A stretch of DNA of 14,825 nucleotides from Pseudomonadota bacterium (GTDB lineage: Bacteria; Pseudomonadota; Alphaproteobacteria; Rhizobiales; Rhizobiaceae). The stretch is from contig JAEWPB010000183.1 in the NCBI GenBank assembly GCA_023399465.1, positions 1 to 14,825 on the forward strand, read 5' to 3'. The notes beneath the pieces are model-generated. The model was not told the DNA's origin. It saw only the letters and a program-made list of their open reading frames with translations, and ran no database searches. The translations under genes were made by a program, and so were the position numbers. Shown in pieces: positions 1-8,920 of the stretch; position 1 is the stretch's first letter, and the number at the start of each line of letters is the position of its first letter.

Positions 1-1
1 T

Positions 2-370
2 GCCTGCGCCGCGGCGCTCGATGCCGAGCAACTGCTGCGCGAGCGGCTGATCCCGCAGAACCGCCAGCGCCAGATCGACGGCGGTCCGACGACCGACGTC
101 TATCTCGGGCTGCATATCGGCGAGGTCTTCTACGGCAATATCGGCAGCCGCAGCCGGCTCGATTTCACCGTCGTCGGCCCCGCCGTCAACGAGGCGACGC
201 GCATTTCGGCGCTCTGTCGCTCGGTCGATCGTTCCGTCATCCTGTCGTCGGATTTCGTCGCCGCCTGCCCGGCGGAGCGACGCGGAGACCTCGTCTCGCT
301 CGGGCGCTTCGCGCTGAAAGGAGTGCAGAAGGCGAAGGAGCTCTTCACCCTTGACCGCGAGCGTCCGTGA
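2..370 (+). CDS. Class III adenylate/guanylate cyclase, C-terminal fragment (5' end outside window)
   Basis: The last 122 residues of a nucleotide cyclase, in frame from base 2 to a TGA at 368-370; the N-terminus lies beyond the window. The fragment contains the second half of the class III catalytic domain. A glycine-rich GLHIGEVFYGNIGS stretch (fragment residues 36-49) is followed by a LDFTVVGPAVNEATR motif. In that motif the Asp at 54 is at the usual adenine-selecting position, and Asn63 and Arg67 match the family's transition-state-stabilising residues. A FALKGV segment near the C-terminus (about residues 103-108) is also typical. This half of the active site therefore looks intact, and the product is expected to make cAMP. 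The metal-binding aspartates and any sensory or membrane domain would lie upstream and cannot be judged. It is transcribed toward the VOC gene 152 bp away, and nothing links it functionally to the hut genes. Confidence 0.88.
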   Translation, partial: ACAAALDAEQLLRERLIPQNRQRQIDGGPTTDVYLGLHIGEVFYGNIGSRSRLDFTVVGPAVNEATRISALCRSVDRSVILSSDFVAACPAERRGDLVSLGRFALKGVQKAKELFTLDRERP

Positions 371-463
371 GTCCCCACAGTCCCGCTTCGAAAAAGGCGA
401 GCAAAATGGCCACGGTAAAAAGCCAGCCGCAGCCGAAATTCCGTATGCGGTAAGGTCTCGGCA

Positions 464-477
464 AGAATAAATATTCT
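464..477. promoter_or_regulatory. AT-rich inverted repeat upstream of the VOC gene
   Basis: AGAATA-AA-TATTCT is a perfect 6-bp inverted repeat with a 2-bp centre, about 45 bp before the VOC start. It is in the only AT-rich patch of an otherwise GC-rich intergenic region (371-522). It could be an operator or part of a promoter -10 region. The palindrome is seen directly; a regulatory role is inference, and a chance palindrome in an AT-rich patch is quite possible. Confidence 0.3.
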
Positions 478-522
478 ATGCTAATCAAGTAAACGAGAAG
501 AGGCAGCGATTGGGGGTTGCTG

Positions 523-888
523 ATGTTCGCGGTCCGTTACTTCGTCGATGACGTCGATGATGCCGTTACCTTTTACGAAGCGGCGCTCGACTTCTATCTG
601 GTCGAGCAATTCGGGCGGGCGATGGCTGTGGTGCGCCGCGACGACCTGAGCCTGTGGCTCGCCGGTCCGCTGTCGTCGGCGGCGCGGGCGCTTGCGGACA
701 ACAATGCCTACATTGAAGGCGGCTCGAACCGCATCGTGCTGATGTCCGGCGACATCGAGACCGAACGCCGCGCCATCGAGGAATATGGCGGCTGCCTTGT
801 GATCCCGCCGACAAGGGGACCGAACGGCACGCAGATGATCGTCGAGGATCCGTTCGGCAACCACATCGAACTGTATCAGAGCCACTAA
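523..888 (+). CDS. VOC-superfamily (glyoxalase/bleomycin resistance fold) protein
   Basis: A protein of 121 residues, the usual size of a single-domain vicinal-oxygen-chelate protein. It has the N-terminal signature VRYFVDDVDDAVTFYEAALDF (about residues 4-24) and the C-terminal GxxxxVEDPFGNHIELYQ pattern, with Glu116 at the usual last metal-ligand position. The first metal ligand, normally His or Gln just inside the first strand, is not obvious here (Val-Arg-Tyr), so a canonical glyoxalase I activity is doubtful. The substrate is unknown. I chose ATG at 523, which has a GGGGG run at 512-516 as a plausible ribosome binding site; a TTG at 517 in the same frame would add two residues. It is convergent with hutF (41 bp between stops) and is probably not part of the histidine pathway. 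Confidence 0.8.
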   Translation: MFAVRYFVDDVDDAVTFYEAALDFYLVEQFGRAMAVVRRDDLSLWLAGPLSSAARALADNNAYIEGGSNRIVLMSGDIETERRAIEEYGGCLVIPPTRGPNGTQMIVEDPFGNHIELYQSH

Positions 889-900
889 GCCCGACATAGC

Positions 901-921
901 GTTGCAGGCCCGGCTTGCAGC
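901..921. terminator. Weak hairpin between convergent VOC and hutF genes
   Basis: GTTGCA (901-906) can pair with TGCAGC (916-921), and the inner GC/GC bases extend the stem. It lies in the 41-bp gap between the two convergent stops, where a shared terminator would be expected. The stem uses G-U pairs and no T-tract follows on either side, so this is only a weak candidate. Confidence 0.25.
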
Positions 922-929
922 GACGCCGC

Positions 930-2276
930 TCAGCCGGCCAGCAGTTGCCGCATGGTGGCGTGGAAGCGCCGGGCGATCGCCTCGCGGCTCACATGCCGTC
1001 CGCCGGACACCACCTTCCTGCCGCGCGCCCAGACGCAATCGACACTGACGCCGGAGGCGAAGATCCAGCTGTCCAGCAGCCGGTCACCGTCGAGATAGGG
1101 CACCGCCGAACCATCGAGCGACACGAAGTCCGCGGCAGCTCCGGCGACCAGTTCCGGGCGGCAGCTGAGTGCCGCTCCACCGCCGGAAAGCGCGCCTTCG
1201 AACAGCCTGCGGCCGGTCGAGCCGCCGCCAGCGGCAATGACATTGCGGGCATGAAGGCCGAGCCGCTGCGAATATTCGAGCTGGCGCAGTTCTTCCGGCA
1301 CCGAGATCAGGATGTTCGAATCCGAACCGACGCCGAAGCGACCGCCCTCGTCGAGGAAGACCGGCGCCGGAAAGATGCCGTCGCCGAGATTGGCCTCGGT
1401 TACCGGGCACAGGCCGGCGATCGCGCCGCTCTTCGCCATGGCGTAGGCTTCGTCGGGCGTCATGTGGGTGGCATGGATCAGGCACCAGCGGCCGTCCACC
1501 TCGGCATCTGCAAGCAGCCATTCGACCGGACGGGCACCCGACCAGGCGATGCAATCCTCGACTTCCCTGGTCTGTTCGGCGACGTGGATGTGGATCGGCC
1601 CCTCGCCCGCCAGCCCGACGGCAACCGCCAGTTCTTCCGGCGTCACCGCCCTGAGGCTATGGGGCGCGACACCGAGCACCGCTCCCTCGAGACGGTCGGT
1701 AACCGCCCGGCAGCCGGCCATCAACGCCTCGAAACGCGCCGTCGTGTTGATGAAGCGGCGCTGGCCCTCGATCGGCGCCGCCCCGCCGAAACCGGAATGA
1801 GCATAGAGCACCGGCAGCAGCGTGAGGGAGATCCCTGTCTCGGCGCTCGCCGCGCCGATGCGCTCGGCCATCTCGGCGATATTGGCGTAGGGGCTGCCGT
1901 CTCTGTCATGGTGAAGATAGTGGAATTCGCCGACCCGGCAGAAGCCCGCCTCGAGCATTTCCATGTAGAGCTGCGCCGCCACCGCCTCGACATCATCGGG
2001 CGTCATCGACAGCGCGAACCGGTACATCACCGTGCGCCAGCTCCAGAAGTTGTCGGCGGCCGGACCGCGTACTTCCGCGAGACCCGCCATGGCCCGTTGA
2101 AAGGCGTGGCTGTGCAGGTTCGGCATCCCGGGAACCACCACCGCATGGTGCTCGTCGCCCGTCTGCGGCGGGCTCTCCATCTCGATTGTTTCGATCCGTC
2201 CGTCCGAAAGCGTCAGCCGCACATCGCGTCGCCAGCCCTCCGGCAGCAGCGCCGCGCCGGCGTGTATCGTTGTCAT
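930..2276 (-). CDS. hutF: N-formimino-L-glutamate deiminase
   Basis: Hydrolyses N-formimino-L-glutamate to N-formyl-L-glutamate and ammonia, the fourth step of the five-step histidine pathway; cytosolic and metal-dependent. The 448-residue product matches family length and is an amidohydrolase-superfamily barrel. Visible metal and catalytic elements are the HSH pair at His55/His57, HIHVAEQ (His229, His231, Glu234), HATH (His268, His271) and GSDSN (Asp319). These sit within one residue of the positions I recall for Pseudomonas HutF. The ATG complementary to 2274-2276 is chosen because a strong GGGAGGG ribosome binding site (2280-2286, minus strand) lies just upstream; an in-frame upstream start would overlap that site. 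The gene diverges from hutI and shares its 97-bp control region. Its presence with hutG shows that nitrogen leaves as ammonia rather than formamide. Confidence 0.96.
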   Translation of the reverse strand: MTTIHAGAALLPEGWRRDVRLTLSDGRIETIEMESPPQTGDEHHAVVVPGMPNLHSHAFQRAMAGLAEVRGPAADNFWSWRTVMYRFALSMTPDDVEAVAAQLYMEMLEAGFCRVGEFHYLHHDRDGSPYANIAEMAERIGAASAETGISLTLLPVLYAHSGFGGAAPIEGQRRFINTTARFEALMAGCRAVTDRLEGAVLGVAPHSLRAVTPEELAVAVGLAGEGPIHIHVAEQTREVEDCIAWSGARPVEWLLADAEVDGRWCLIHATHMTPDEAYAMAKSGAIAGLCPVTEANLGDGIFPAPVFLDEGGRFGVGSDSNILISVPEELRQLEYSQRLGLHARNVIAAGGGSTGRRLFEGALSGGGAALSCRPELVAGAAADFVSLDGSAVPYLDGDRLLDSWIFASGVSVDCVWARGRKVVSGGRHVSREAIARRFHATMRQLLAG

Positions 2277-2315
2277 GCTCCCTCCCAGACTGCGGCGAAC
2301 CCGCAACTTTCCTAC

Positions 2316-2357
2316 TTGTCACTCGGATCATTATGTATATACATTATCACAAGACAA
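2316..2357. promoter_or_regulatory. Divergent promoter region hutF / hutIHGUD
   Basis: On the + strand TTGTCA (2316-2321) stands 16 bp before TATACA (2338-2343), a reasonable sigma-70 pair for hutI. On the minus strand TTGTCT (complement of 2352-2357) stands 16 bp before CATAAT (complement of 2330-2335), a matching pair for hutF. Both proposed -10 elements overlap the same 12-bp palindrome, so one bound repressor could silence both directions. The hexamers are read by eye, and alphaproteobacterial promoters are variable, so the transcription starts are inference. Confidence 0.5.
2333..2344. promoter_or_regulatory. Candidate HutC (GntR-family) operator
   Basis: ATGTATATACAT is a perfect 12-bp palindrome centred in the hutF-hutI intergenic region. 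It contains TGTA-N2-TACA, the core I recall for HutC sites in Pseudomonas and Brucella hut promoters. HutC is a GntR/HutC-family repressor released by urocanate. The position over both putative -10 boxes fits repression of both transcripts. No hutC gene lies in this window, so the regulator would act from elsewhere. Confidence 0.65.
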
Positions 2358-2373
2358 GAAAGGCGCAAGGCTG

Positions 2374-3636
2374 ATGAACGGGAACACGCTTGCTGGAAAA
2401 TCGCACCGAAAGCCCGGGCAGATGCGGCTCTGGCGGGGGGCGCGGCTCGCCACCCTCGCTGAAAAGTTGGGCGGCCTCGGCATCATCGAGGACGCTGCAA
2501 TCGCCGTACAGGACGGGCACATCGTCTATGCCGGCCCGCAAGCCGACCTGCCAGCCGATCTTGCCGGCGCCGACGAAACCTTCGATTGCCAGGGCCGCTG
2601 GATCACGCCAGCCCTCATCGACTGCCACACGCACCTCGTCTACGGCGGCAATCGCGCCCGCGAATTCGAGATGCGCCTCGAAGGTGCGACCTATGAGGAG
2701 ATTGCCCGTGCCGGCGGCGGCATCATTTCCTCGGTGAAAGCGACCAATGCCTGCACCGTCGACGAGCTGGTGGCAACCGCCCTGCCCCGTCTTGACACCC
2801 TGCTTTGCGAAGGCGTTTCGACCGTCGAGATCAAGTCCGGCTACGGCCTCAACATCGATGCCGAGATCCGGATGCTCGAAGCCGCCCGCCGGCTTGCAAC
2901 CCTGCGGCCGGTGCGCGTGGTCACCAGCTATCTTGCAGCCCATGCCACACCGCCGGAATACAAGGGCCGCAACGGCGATTACATCACCGAGGTCGTGCTG
3001 CCGGGCCTTGAGGCCGCCCATGCCGCAGGGCTGGTCGACGCGGTCGACGGCTTCTGCGAGGGCATCGCCTTCTCGACCGCCGAAATCGCCCGCGTCTTCG
3101 AAAAGGCGCGTGCGCTTGGCCTGCCGGTGAAGCTCCACGCCGAGCAGCTTTCCGATCTCGGCGGCGCCAAACTGGCGGCGTCTTACGGTGCGCTCTCCGC
3201 CGACCATCTCGAATATCTCGATGCCGACGGCGCTAAGGCCATGGCGAAAGCGGGCACGGTCGCCGTGCTGCTGCCGGGCGCGTTCTACACGCTGCGTGAA
3301 AAACAGATGCCGCCGGTCAAGGCGCTGCGCGAGGCCGGCACCCGCATTGCCATCGCCACCGACAGCAACCCCGGCACATCGCCGCTGACCTCGCTGCTCC
3401 TGACCATGAACATGTCGGCGACGCTTTTCGGCCTGACCGTCGAGGAATGCCTTGCCGGGACAACCCGCGAGGCCGCGCGCGCCCTCGGCCTTCTCGGCGA
3501 GACCGGCACGCTGGAAGCCGGCAAGTCGGCGGATTTCGCCGTCTGGAACATCGATCAGCCGGCGGAGCTCGTCTACCGCATCGGCTTCAACCCGTTGCAC
3601 CATCGCGTCTTCAAGGGAGAGAAGGCAAGCCAATGA
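2374..3636 (+). CDS. hutI: Imidazolonepropionase
   Basis: Hydrolyses 4-imidazolone-5-propanoate to N-formimino-L-glutamate, the third step of histidine degradation; a cytosolic metal enzyme of the amidohydrolase superfamily. With the ATG at 2374 the product has 420 residues, close to the family norm. Motifs in order: DCHTH (metal ligands His85 and His87), the substrate-binding KSGYGLN region (about 154-160), AAH (His190), KLHAEQ (His255), a second conserved His278, and ATDSNPG (Asp330). The start has a short AAGG just upstream. A later in-frame ATG at 2422 directly before the conserved RLWRGARLATL segment would give a 404-residue protein and is a real alternative. It is the first gene of the + strand hut operon and overlaps hutH by 4 bp (ATGA). 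Confidence 0.95.
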   Translation: MNGNTLAGKSHRKPGQMRLWRGARLATLAEKLGGLGIIEDAAIAVQDGHIVYAGPQADLPADLAGADETFDCQGRWITPALIDCHTHLVYGGNRAREFEMRLEGATYEEIARAGGGIISSVKATNACTVDELVATALPRLDTLLCEGVSTVEIKSGYGLNIDAEIRMLEAARRLATLRPVRVVTSYLAAHATPPEYKGRNGDYITEVVLPGLEAAHAAGLVDAVDGFCEGIAFSTAEIARVFEKARALGLPVKLHAEQLSDLGGAKLAASYGALSADHLEYLDADGAKAMAKAGTVAVLLPGAFYTLREKQMPPVKALREAGTRIAIATDSNPGTSPLTSLLLTMNMSATLFGLTVEECLAGTTREAARALGLLGETGTLEAGKSADFAVWNIDQPAELVYRIGFNPLHHRVFKGEKASQ

Positions 3637-5168
3637 CCATTGTTCTGCATCCGGGCTCGGTCCCTCTCAAGGACCTCGAGACCATCTACTGGACCGGTGA
3701 GCCGGCCCGCCTCGATCCCTCGTTTGACGCCGGCATCGCCAAGGCCGCCGCCCGCATCGCCGAGATCGCCGCCGGCAATGCCCCGGTCTACGGCATCAAC
3801 ACCGGCTTCGGCAAACTCGCCTCGATCAGGATCGACGCCGCCGACGTCGCCACCCTACAGCGCAACCTGATCTTGTCGCATTGCTGCGGCGTCGGTGCCC
3901 CCCTGCCGGAAAACGTCGTCCGCCTGATCATGGCGCTGAAGCTGGTCTCGCTCGGCCGCGGCGCCTCCGGCGTCCGGCTCGAAGTCGTCCGGCTAATCGA
4001 GGCGATGCTCGAAAAGGGCGTCATTCCGCTGATCCCGGAAAAGGGCTCCGTCGGCGCTTCCGGCGACCTGGCGCCGCTTGCCCACATGTCGGCTGTGATG
4101 ATGGGCCATGGCGAGGCCTTCTTCGCCGGTGAGCGCATGAGCGGCGCCCGCGCTCTCGACAAGGCCGGGCTCGCACCTGTGACGCTTGCCGCCAAGGAAG
4201 GGCTGGCGCTGATCAACGGCACCCAGACGTCGACCGCATTGGCGCTCGCCGGCCTCTTCCGCGCGCACCGCGCCGCGCAGGCGGCGCTGATCACCGGCGC
4301 ACTGTCGACGGATGCGGCGATGGGCTCGTCGGCACCGTTCCATCCCGACATCCATACGCTTCGCGGCCATCAGGGCCAGATCGATACCGCCGCGGCGCTG
4401 CGCGCCCTGCTCGAAGGCTCGCCCATCCGCCAGAGCCATATCGAGGGCGACGAGCGCGTGCAGGATCCCTATTGCATCCGCTGCCAGCCGCAGGTCGACG
4501 GCGCCTGCCTCGATCTCCTGCGCTCGGTCGCCCGCACGCTCGAGATCGAATCCAACGCCGTCACCGACAACCCGCTGGTGCTCTCCGACAATTCGGTGGT
4601 ATCGGGCGGCAACTTCCATGCCGAGCCGGTGGCCTTTGCCGCCGACCAGATCGCGCTTGCGATCTGCGAGATCGGCGCCATCGCCCAGCGCCGCATCGCG
4701 CTGCTCGTCGACCCGGCGCTCTCCTACGGCCTGCCGGCCTTCCTCGCCAAGAAACCGGGCCTCAACTCCGGCCTGATGATCGCCGAAGTGACCTCCGCCG
4801 CGCTGATGAGCGAGAACAAGCAGATGTCGCACCCGGCCTCGGTCGACTCGACGCCGACCTCGGCCAACCAGGAAGACCACGTCTCGATGGCCTGCCACGG
4901 CGCCCGTCGGCTGCTGCCGATGACCGACAACCTGTTTGCGATCATCGGCATCGAGGCGCTGACCGCCGTGCAGGGCGTAGAGTGCCGCGCGCCGCTTGCG
5001 ACCAGCCCCGAGCTGCAGAAGGCGACCGCGGCGCTCCGCGCGGTTTCGCCCTCCATCGAGGAAGACCGCTACATGGCCGACGACCTGAAGGCGGCCGGCG
5101 ATCTCGTGGCGACAGGCGCGCTGAACGCCGCCGTTTCCGCCGGCATCCTTCCGGCGCTGGAGGCGTGA
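3633..5168 (+). CDS. hutH: Histidine ammonia-lyase (histidase)
   Basis: Deaminates L-histidine to trans-urocanate, the first committed step of the pathway. The 511-residue length is standard. The Ala142-Ser143-Gly144 tripeptide that cyclises into the MIO cofactor is present inside GSVGASGDLAPLAHMS, at the same numbering I recall for the Pseudomonas putida enzyme. The active-site YGINTGFG loop begins with Tyr53. Further conserved blocks include INGTQTSTA, the QDPYCIRCQPQ-like segment and SANQEDHVSM near the C-terminus. The ATG overlaps the hutI stop (ATGA at 3633-3636), with GAAGG at 3621-3625 as ribosome binding site. hutG follows after 2 bp, so translation of the three genes is probably coupled. 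Confidence 0.98.
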   Translation: MTIVLHPGSVPLKDLETIYWTGEPARLDPSFDAGIAKAAARIAEIAAGNAPVYGINTGFGKLASIRIDAADVATLQRNLILSHCCGVGAPLPENVVRLIMALKLVSLGRGASGVRLEVVRLIEAMLEKGVIPLIPEKGSVGASGDLAPLAHMSAVMMGHGEAFFAGERMSGARALDKAGLAPVTLAAKEGLALINGTQTSTALALAGLFRAHRAAQAALITGALSTDAAMGSSAPFHPDIHTLRGHQGQIDTAAALRALLEGSPIRQSHIEGDERVQDPYCIRCQPQVDGACLDLLRSVARTLEIESNAVTDNPLVLSDNSVVSGGNFHAEPVAFAADQIALAICEIGAIAQRRIALLVDPALSYGLPAFLAKKPGLNSGLMIAEVTSAALMSENKQMSHPASVDSTPTSANQEDHVSMACHGARRLLPMTDNLFAIIGIEALTAVQGVECRAPLATSPELQKATAALRAVSPSIEEDRYMADDLKAAGDLVATGALNAAVSAGILPALEA

Positions 5169-5170
5169 GC

Positions 5171-5971
5171 ATGGCCGTCTTCGAAGTCCGGCAGGGCACC
5201 TCGCCCGTCATCCTCGGCTTTCCGCATACGGGGACAATCGTCCCCGATGCGATCCTGAAGCGGCTGAACGACAACGGCCGCATCCTCGCCGATACCGACT
5301 GGCACATTCATCAGCTCTATGACGGGCTGCTCGACAACGTCACGACGGTCAGGGCGACCTTTCACCGCTACGTCATCGACGCCAACCGCGACCCCGAAGG
5401 GGCGAGCCTCTATCCCGGCCAGAACACCACCGGCCTGGTGCCCGAGACCGATTTCGACGGCACGCCGATCTGGAAGGATGGCGCGGCCCCCGATGAGGAC
5501 GACATCGCCGCTCGGCTCCGCGATTTCCACGCCCCCTATCATGCGGCGCTGGCCGCCGAGATCGAACGGGTGAAGGCGATCCACGGCGTTGCCGTGCTCT
5601 ACGACTGCCATTCGATCCGCTCGCACATTCCCTTCCTCTTCGAAGGCAAGTTGCCGGATTTCAACATCGGCACGGACATGGGCCGGACCTGCGATCACCG
5701 CATCGAGGCGGCGGCGGTCGATGCCACTGCCAAAGCCGACGGCTACACCAGCGTCCTGAACGGCCGCTTCAAGGGCGGCTGGACGACGCGCCACTACGGC
5801 AGGCCGGAAACCGGCGTGCACGCCATCCAGATGGAACTGGCTCAATCCACCCATCTCGAAACCGAAATGACGCCTTTCGCCTACGACCCTGCCAAGGCCG
5901 GGCGGCTGCGCATCCACCTCAAGACCATTCTCGAGCGCATCGAAAAGATCGCGCTCCAGCTCTCACACTGA
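5171..5971 (+). CDS. hutG: N-formylglutamate deformylase (N-formylglutamate amidohydrolase)
   Basis: Hydrolyses N-formyl-L-glutamate to L-glutamate and formate, the last step of the branch that uses HutF. The 266-residue product belongs to the FGase family rather than the arginase-like formiminoglutamase that is also called HutG in other bacteria. Visible motifs are PHTG near residue 18, DTDWHIHQ (about 42-49), DANRDPEG, YDCHSI (a probable metal-binding Asp/His) and QMELAQS toward the C-terminus. GGAGG at 5159-5163, inside the end of hutH, is well spaced for the ATG at 5171. The family assignment agrees with the presence of hutF and gives the window a complete five-step route. Confidence 0.95.
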   Translation: MAVFEVRQGTSPVILGFPHTGTIVPDAILKRLNDNGRILADTDWHIHQLYDGLLDNVTTVRATFHRYVIDANRDPEGASLYPGQNTTGLVPETDFDGTPIWKDGAAPDEDDIAARLRDFHAPYHAALAAEIERVKAIHGVAVLYDCHSIRSHIPFLFEGKLPDFNIGTDMGRTCDHRIEAAAVDATAKADGYTSVLNGRFKGGWTTRHYGRPETGVHAIQMELAQSTHLETEMTPFAYDPAKAGRLRIHLKTILERIEKIALQLSH

Positions 5972-5987
5972 CCGGGAGGCAATCGCA

Positions 5988-7664
<1,677 letters not shown>

Positions 7665-7674
7665 TCACGGACAT

Positions 7675-7702
7675 TGCCGCGCATTCGAGGCGATGCGCGG
7701 CA
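7675..7702 (+). terminator. Strong hairpin between hutU and hutD
   Basis: TGCCGCGCAT (7675-7684) and ATGCGCGGCA (7693-7702) form a perfect 10-bp GC-rich stem with an 8-nt loop, beginning 10 bp after the hutU stop. A CCTTCCTTCC tract follows rather than a clean T-run, so it is not a textbook intrinsic terminator. It may partly terminate transcription, or protect the 3' end of the hutIHGU message so that hutD is expressed less. The stem is seen directly; the role is inference. Confidence 0.5.
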
Positions 7703-7744
7703 CCTTCCTTCCAGGCCGGCAAGACAGGCATCTGCGGTGAGACC

Positions 7745-8338
7745 ATGAACGATCCAGAATGGACCGTGCTTCGAAGTGCTTCCGACTACCGCCGCATGCC
7801 GTGGAAGAATGGCGGCGGCGAGACCGTCGAGATCGCCGTCCATCCGCAGGGCGCCACGGTCGCCGATTTCGACTGGCGGATCAGCATGGCGACTGTCGCC
7901 AGCGATGGCCCGTTCTCGTCCTTCCCCGGCATCGACCGCACCCTTTCGATCCTCGATGGCAGCGGCATGGTGCTCGACATCGACGGCCGGGCGCCGGTCC
8001 GGCTGGCTGCGGAAGACGAACCGCTGAGCTTTGCCGCCGATGCGGCGACCTCGGCAAAGGTGATCGGCGGCACGATCACCGACCTCAACGTCATGACCCG
8101 CAGAAGCGGTTTTTCGCACACGGTTCAAAGGCTGAGGGTGGCGCGATCGGAGCGCGTTCCGGGCGGTGCGCAAACGCGCATCGTCTTCTGCCACAAGGGC
8201 GCTGTCCTGTTGACAGCTGGCAACGCAAAAACCCGGCTTTCCGCACTCGACACCGCGATTCTCACGGGTTCCGTCGACTTGCTCATCGAGCCCCGGGAAC
8301 GAGCGGAAATCTTCCTGATCGAGATCAGCAGAGCGTGA
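7745..8338 (+). CDS. hutD: HutD-family protein
   Basis: A 197-residue cupin-like protein of the HutD family, which is regularly found with hut genes. In Pseudomonas fluorescens HutD has been proposed to limit hut expression or act as a governor by binding urocanate or formylurocanate-like ligands; no enzyme activity is established. Family signatures are clear: PWKNGGGETVEI (about residues 19-30), FDWRISMATV, GPFSSFPGIDRTLSILDGSGM, and DLNVMTRR in the centre. The ATG at 7745 has a modest GGTGAGA ribosome binding site. It is the last gene of the hut operon, 80 bp after hutU and behind a strong hairpin, so its level may be set separately. Its end faces the convergent lrp gene 35 bp away. Confidence 0.93.
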   Translation: MNDPEWTVLRSASDYRRMPWKNGGGETVEIAVHPQGATVADFDWRISMATVASDGPFSSFPGIDRTLSILDGSGMVLDIDGRAPVRLAAEDEPLSFAADAATSAKVIGGTITDLNVMTRRSGFSHTVQRLRVARSERVPGGAQTRIVFCHKGAVLLTAGNAKTRLSALDTAILTGSVDLLIEPRERAEIFLIEISRA

Positions 8339-8373
8339 AGTCACCTCTTTGATCGCGCGTGAAAAACCGGCCG

Positions 8374-8799
8374 TCAGACGCTGCTCAGCAGAATGCTGGT
8401 TTCGCTGTTGAGCACGCCCTCGACGGTGCGCACCTCGCGCAGGATGCGATCGAAGTCGCGCAGGCTCGCGGCGCGGATCTCCGCCACCAGGTCCCAAGAA
8501 CCATTGGTCGTATGCAGCGCATGGAGCTCCGGCAGGCCGCGCAGGAACTTGATGACCTTGGTCGTCGAACGCCCCTGCACCTCGATCATCATGATCGCCC
8601 GGATGGCGCCGTCGTCATAGTCCTGACGAACGCGGATCGTAAAGCCGAGAGCTGCACCCGACTGCAGCAGCCGGTCGAGCCGGGTCTGTACCGTGCCGCG
8701 GGAAACGCCAAGGATGGTGGCGAGTTTCGACAGCGGCGCCCGCCCGTCCTCGCGCAGGATTGAGATCAACCGGTGATCGAGATCGTCAAAAATGTGCAT
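8374..8799 (-). CDS. Lrp/AsnC-family transcriptional regulator
   Basis: A 141-residue regulator with an N-terminal winged helix-turn-helix (LDHRLISILREDGRAPLSKLATILGVSRGTVQTRLDRLL, about residues 7-45) and a C-terminal RAM ligand-binding domain. Lrp/AsnC proteins form octamers or dimers and respond to amino acids. It is transcribed away from the ornithine cyclodeaminase gene, the arrangement typical of a local activator or repressor of an amino acid catabolic operon, so arginine, ornithine, citrulline or methylarginine are the obvious ligand candidates (inference). I chose the ATG complementary to 8797-8799 because it gives the usual short leader before the helix-turn-helix. An in-frame TTG at 8826 would add nine residues. 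It is convergent with hutD and could in principle also affect hut, but the divergent operon is the simpler target. Confidence 0.92.
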   Translation of the reverse strand: MHIFDDLDHRLISILREDGRAPLSKLATILGVSRGTVQTRLDRLLQSGAALGFTIRVRQDYDDGAIRAIMMIEVQGRSTTKVIKFLRGLPELHALHTTNGSWDLVAEIRAASLRDFDRILREVRTVEGVLNSETSILLSSV

Positions 8800-8840
8800 G
8801 GCAAATCGTACAGTGCCACCTAGCAAATTGCCAGATCATT

Positions 8841-8854
8841 CCGGAAATATCCGG
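8841..8854. promoter_or_regulatory. Inverted repeat in lrp/ocd divergent region (candidate Lrp-type operator)
   Basis: CCGGA-AATA-TCCGG is a perfect 5-bp inverted repeat around an AT centre, in the 127-bp gap between the Lrp-family gene and ocd. Lrp/AsnC operators are commonly imperfect dyads with an AT-rich middle. It lies just before an AT-rich TTTTATTATAT patch (8858-8868) that may be a -10 region for ocd. The symmetry is seen; protein binding is inferred from position. Confidence 0.4.
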
Positions 8855-8881
8855 CAGTTTTATTATATCCAGTAGCGTTAT

Positions 8882-8920
8882 GCCCCCCTACCTTGAAATT
8901 ATCAAATTTCCTAAGGGGGC
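8882..8920 (+). promoter_or_regulatory. Nested dyad overlapping the ocd ribosome binding site
   Basis: Two nested inverted repeats share one axis: GAAATT (8895-8900) with AATTTC (8905-8910), and GCCCCC (8882-8887) with GGGGGC (8915-8920). CCTT (8891-8894) can alternatively pair with AAGG (8913-8916). The right arm contains AAGGGGG (8913-8919), the only good ribosome binding site for the GTG start at 8927. As DNA this could be a second Lrp-type operator with an AT-rich core; as RNA it could fold and hide the ribosome binding site. Which of these applies cannot be decided by eye. Confidence 0.5.

Noticed and set aside
2275..2373. Possible longer N-terminus for HutI from ATG at 2275
   Set aside because: The added residues run through the divergent promoter and operator region and have no similarity to the family; the ATG at 2374 or 2422 gives the normal length.
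915..2462. 515-codon open frame on the + strand opposite hutF
   Set aside because: It is antisense to an unmistakable hutF with intact metal motifs. The translation is rich in Arg, His and Asp without recognisable domains, as expected for the complement of high-GC codon usage.
2347..3633. 428-codon open frame on the minus strand opposite hutI
   Set aside because: Antisense shadow of hutI; no motif, and it would cross the hutI start region. Long antisense frames are common in GC-rich coding DNA.
4472..5170. Extension of the hutG frame upstream into hutH, suggesting a 499-residue fusion
   Set aside because: The upstream part is an arginine/proline-rich out-of-frame reading of hutH. hutG has its own GGAGG ribosome binding site and a family-length product from 5171.
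8359..8763. 134-codon + strand frame over the Lrp-family gene
   Set aside because: The minus strand encodes a clear helix-turn-helix plus RAM-domain protein; the + strand frame has no recognisable features.
8882..8920. The lrp/ocd dyad as an intrinsic terminator
   Set aside because: No T-run follows, it directly precedes a start codon, and it lies between divergent genes rather than after one.
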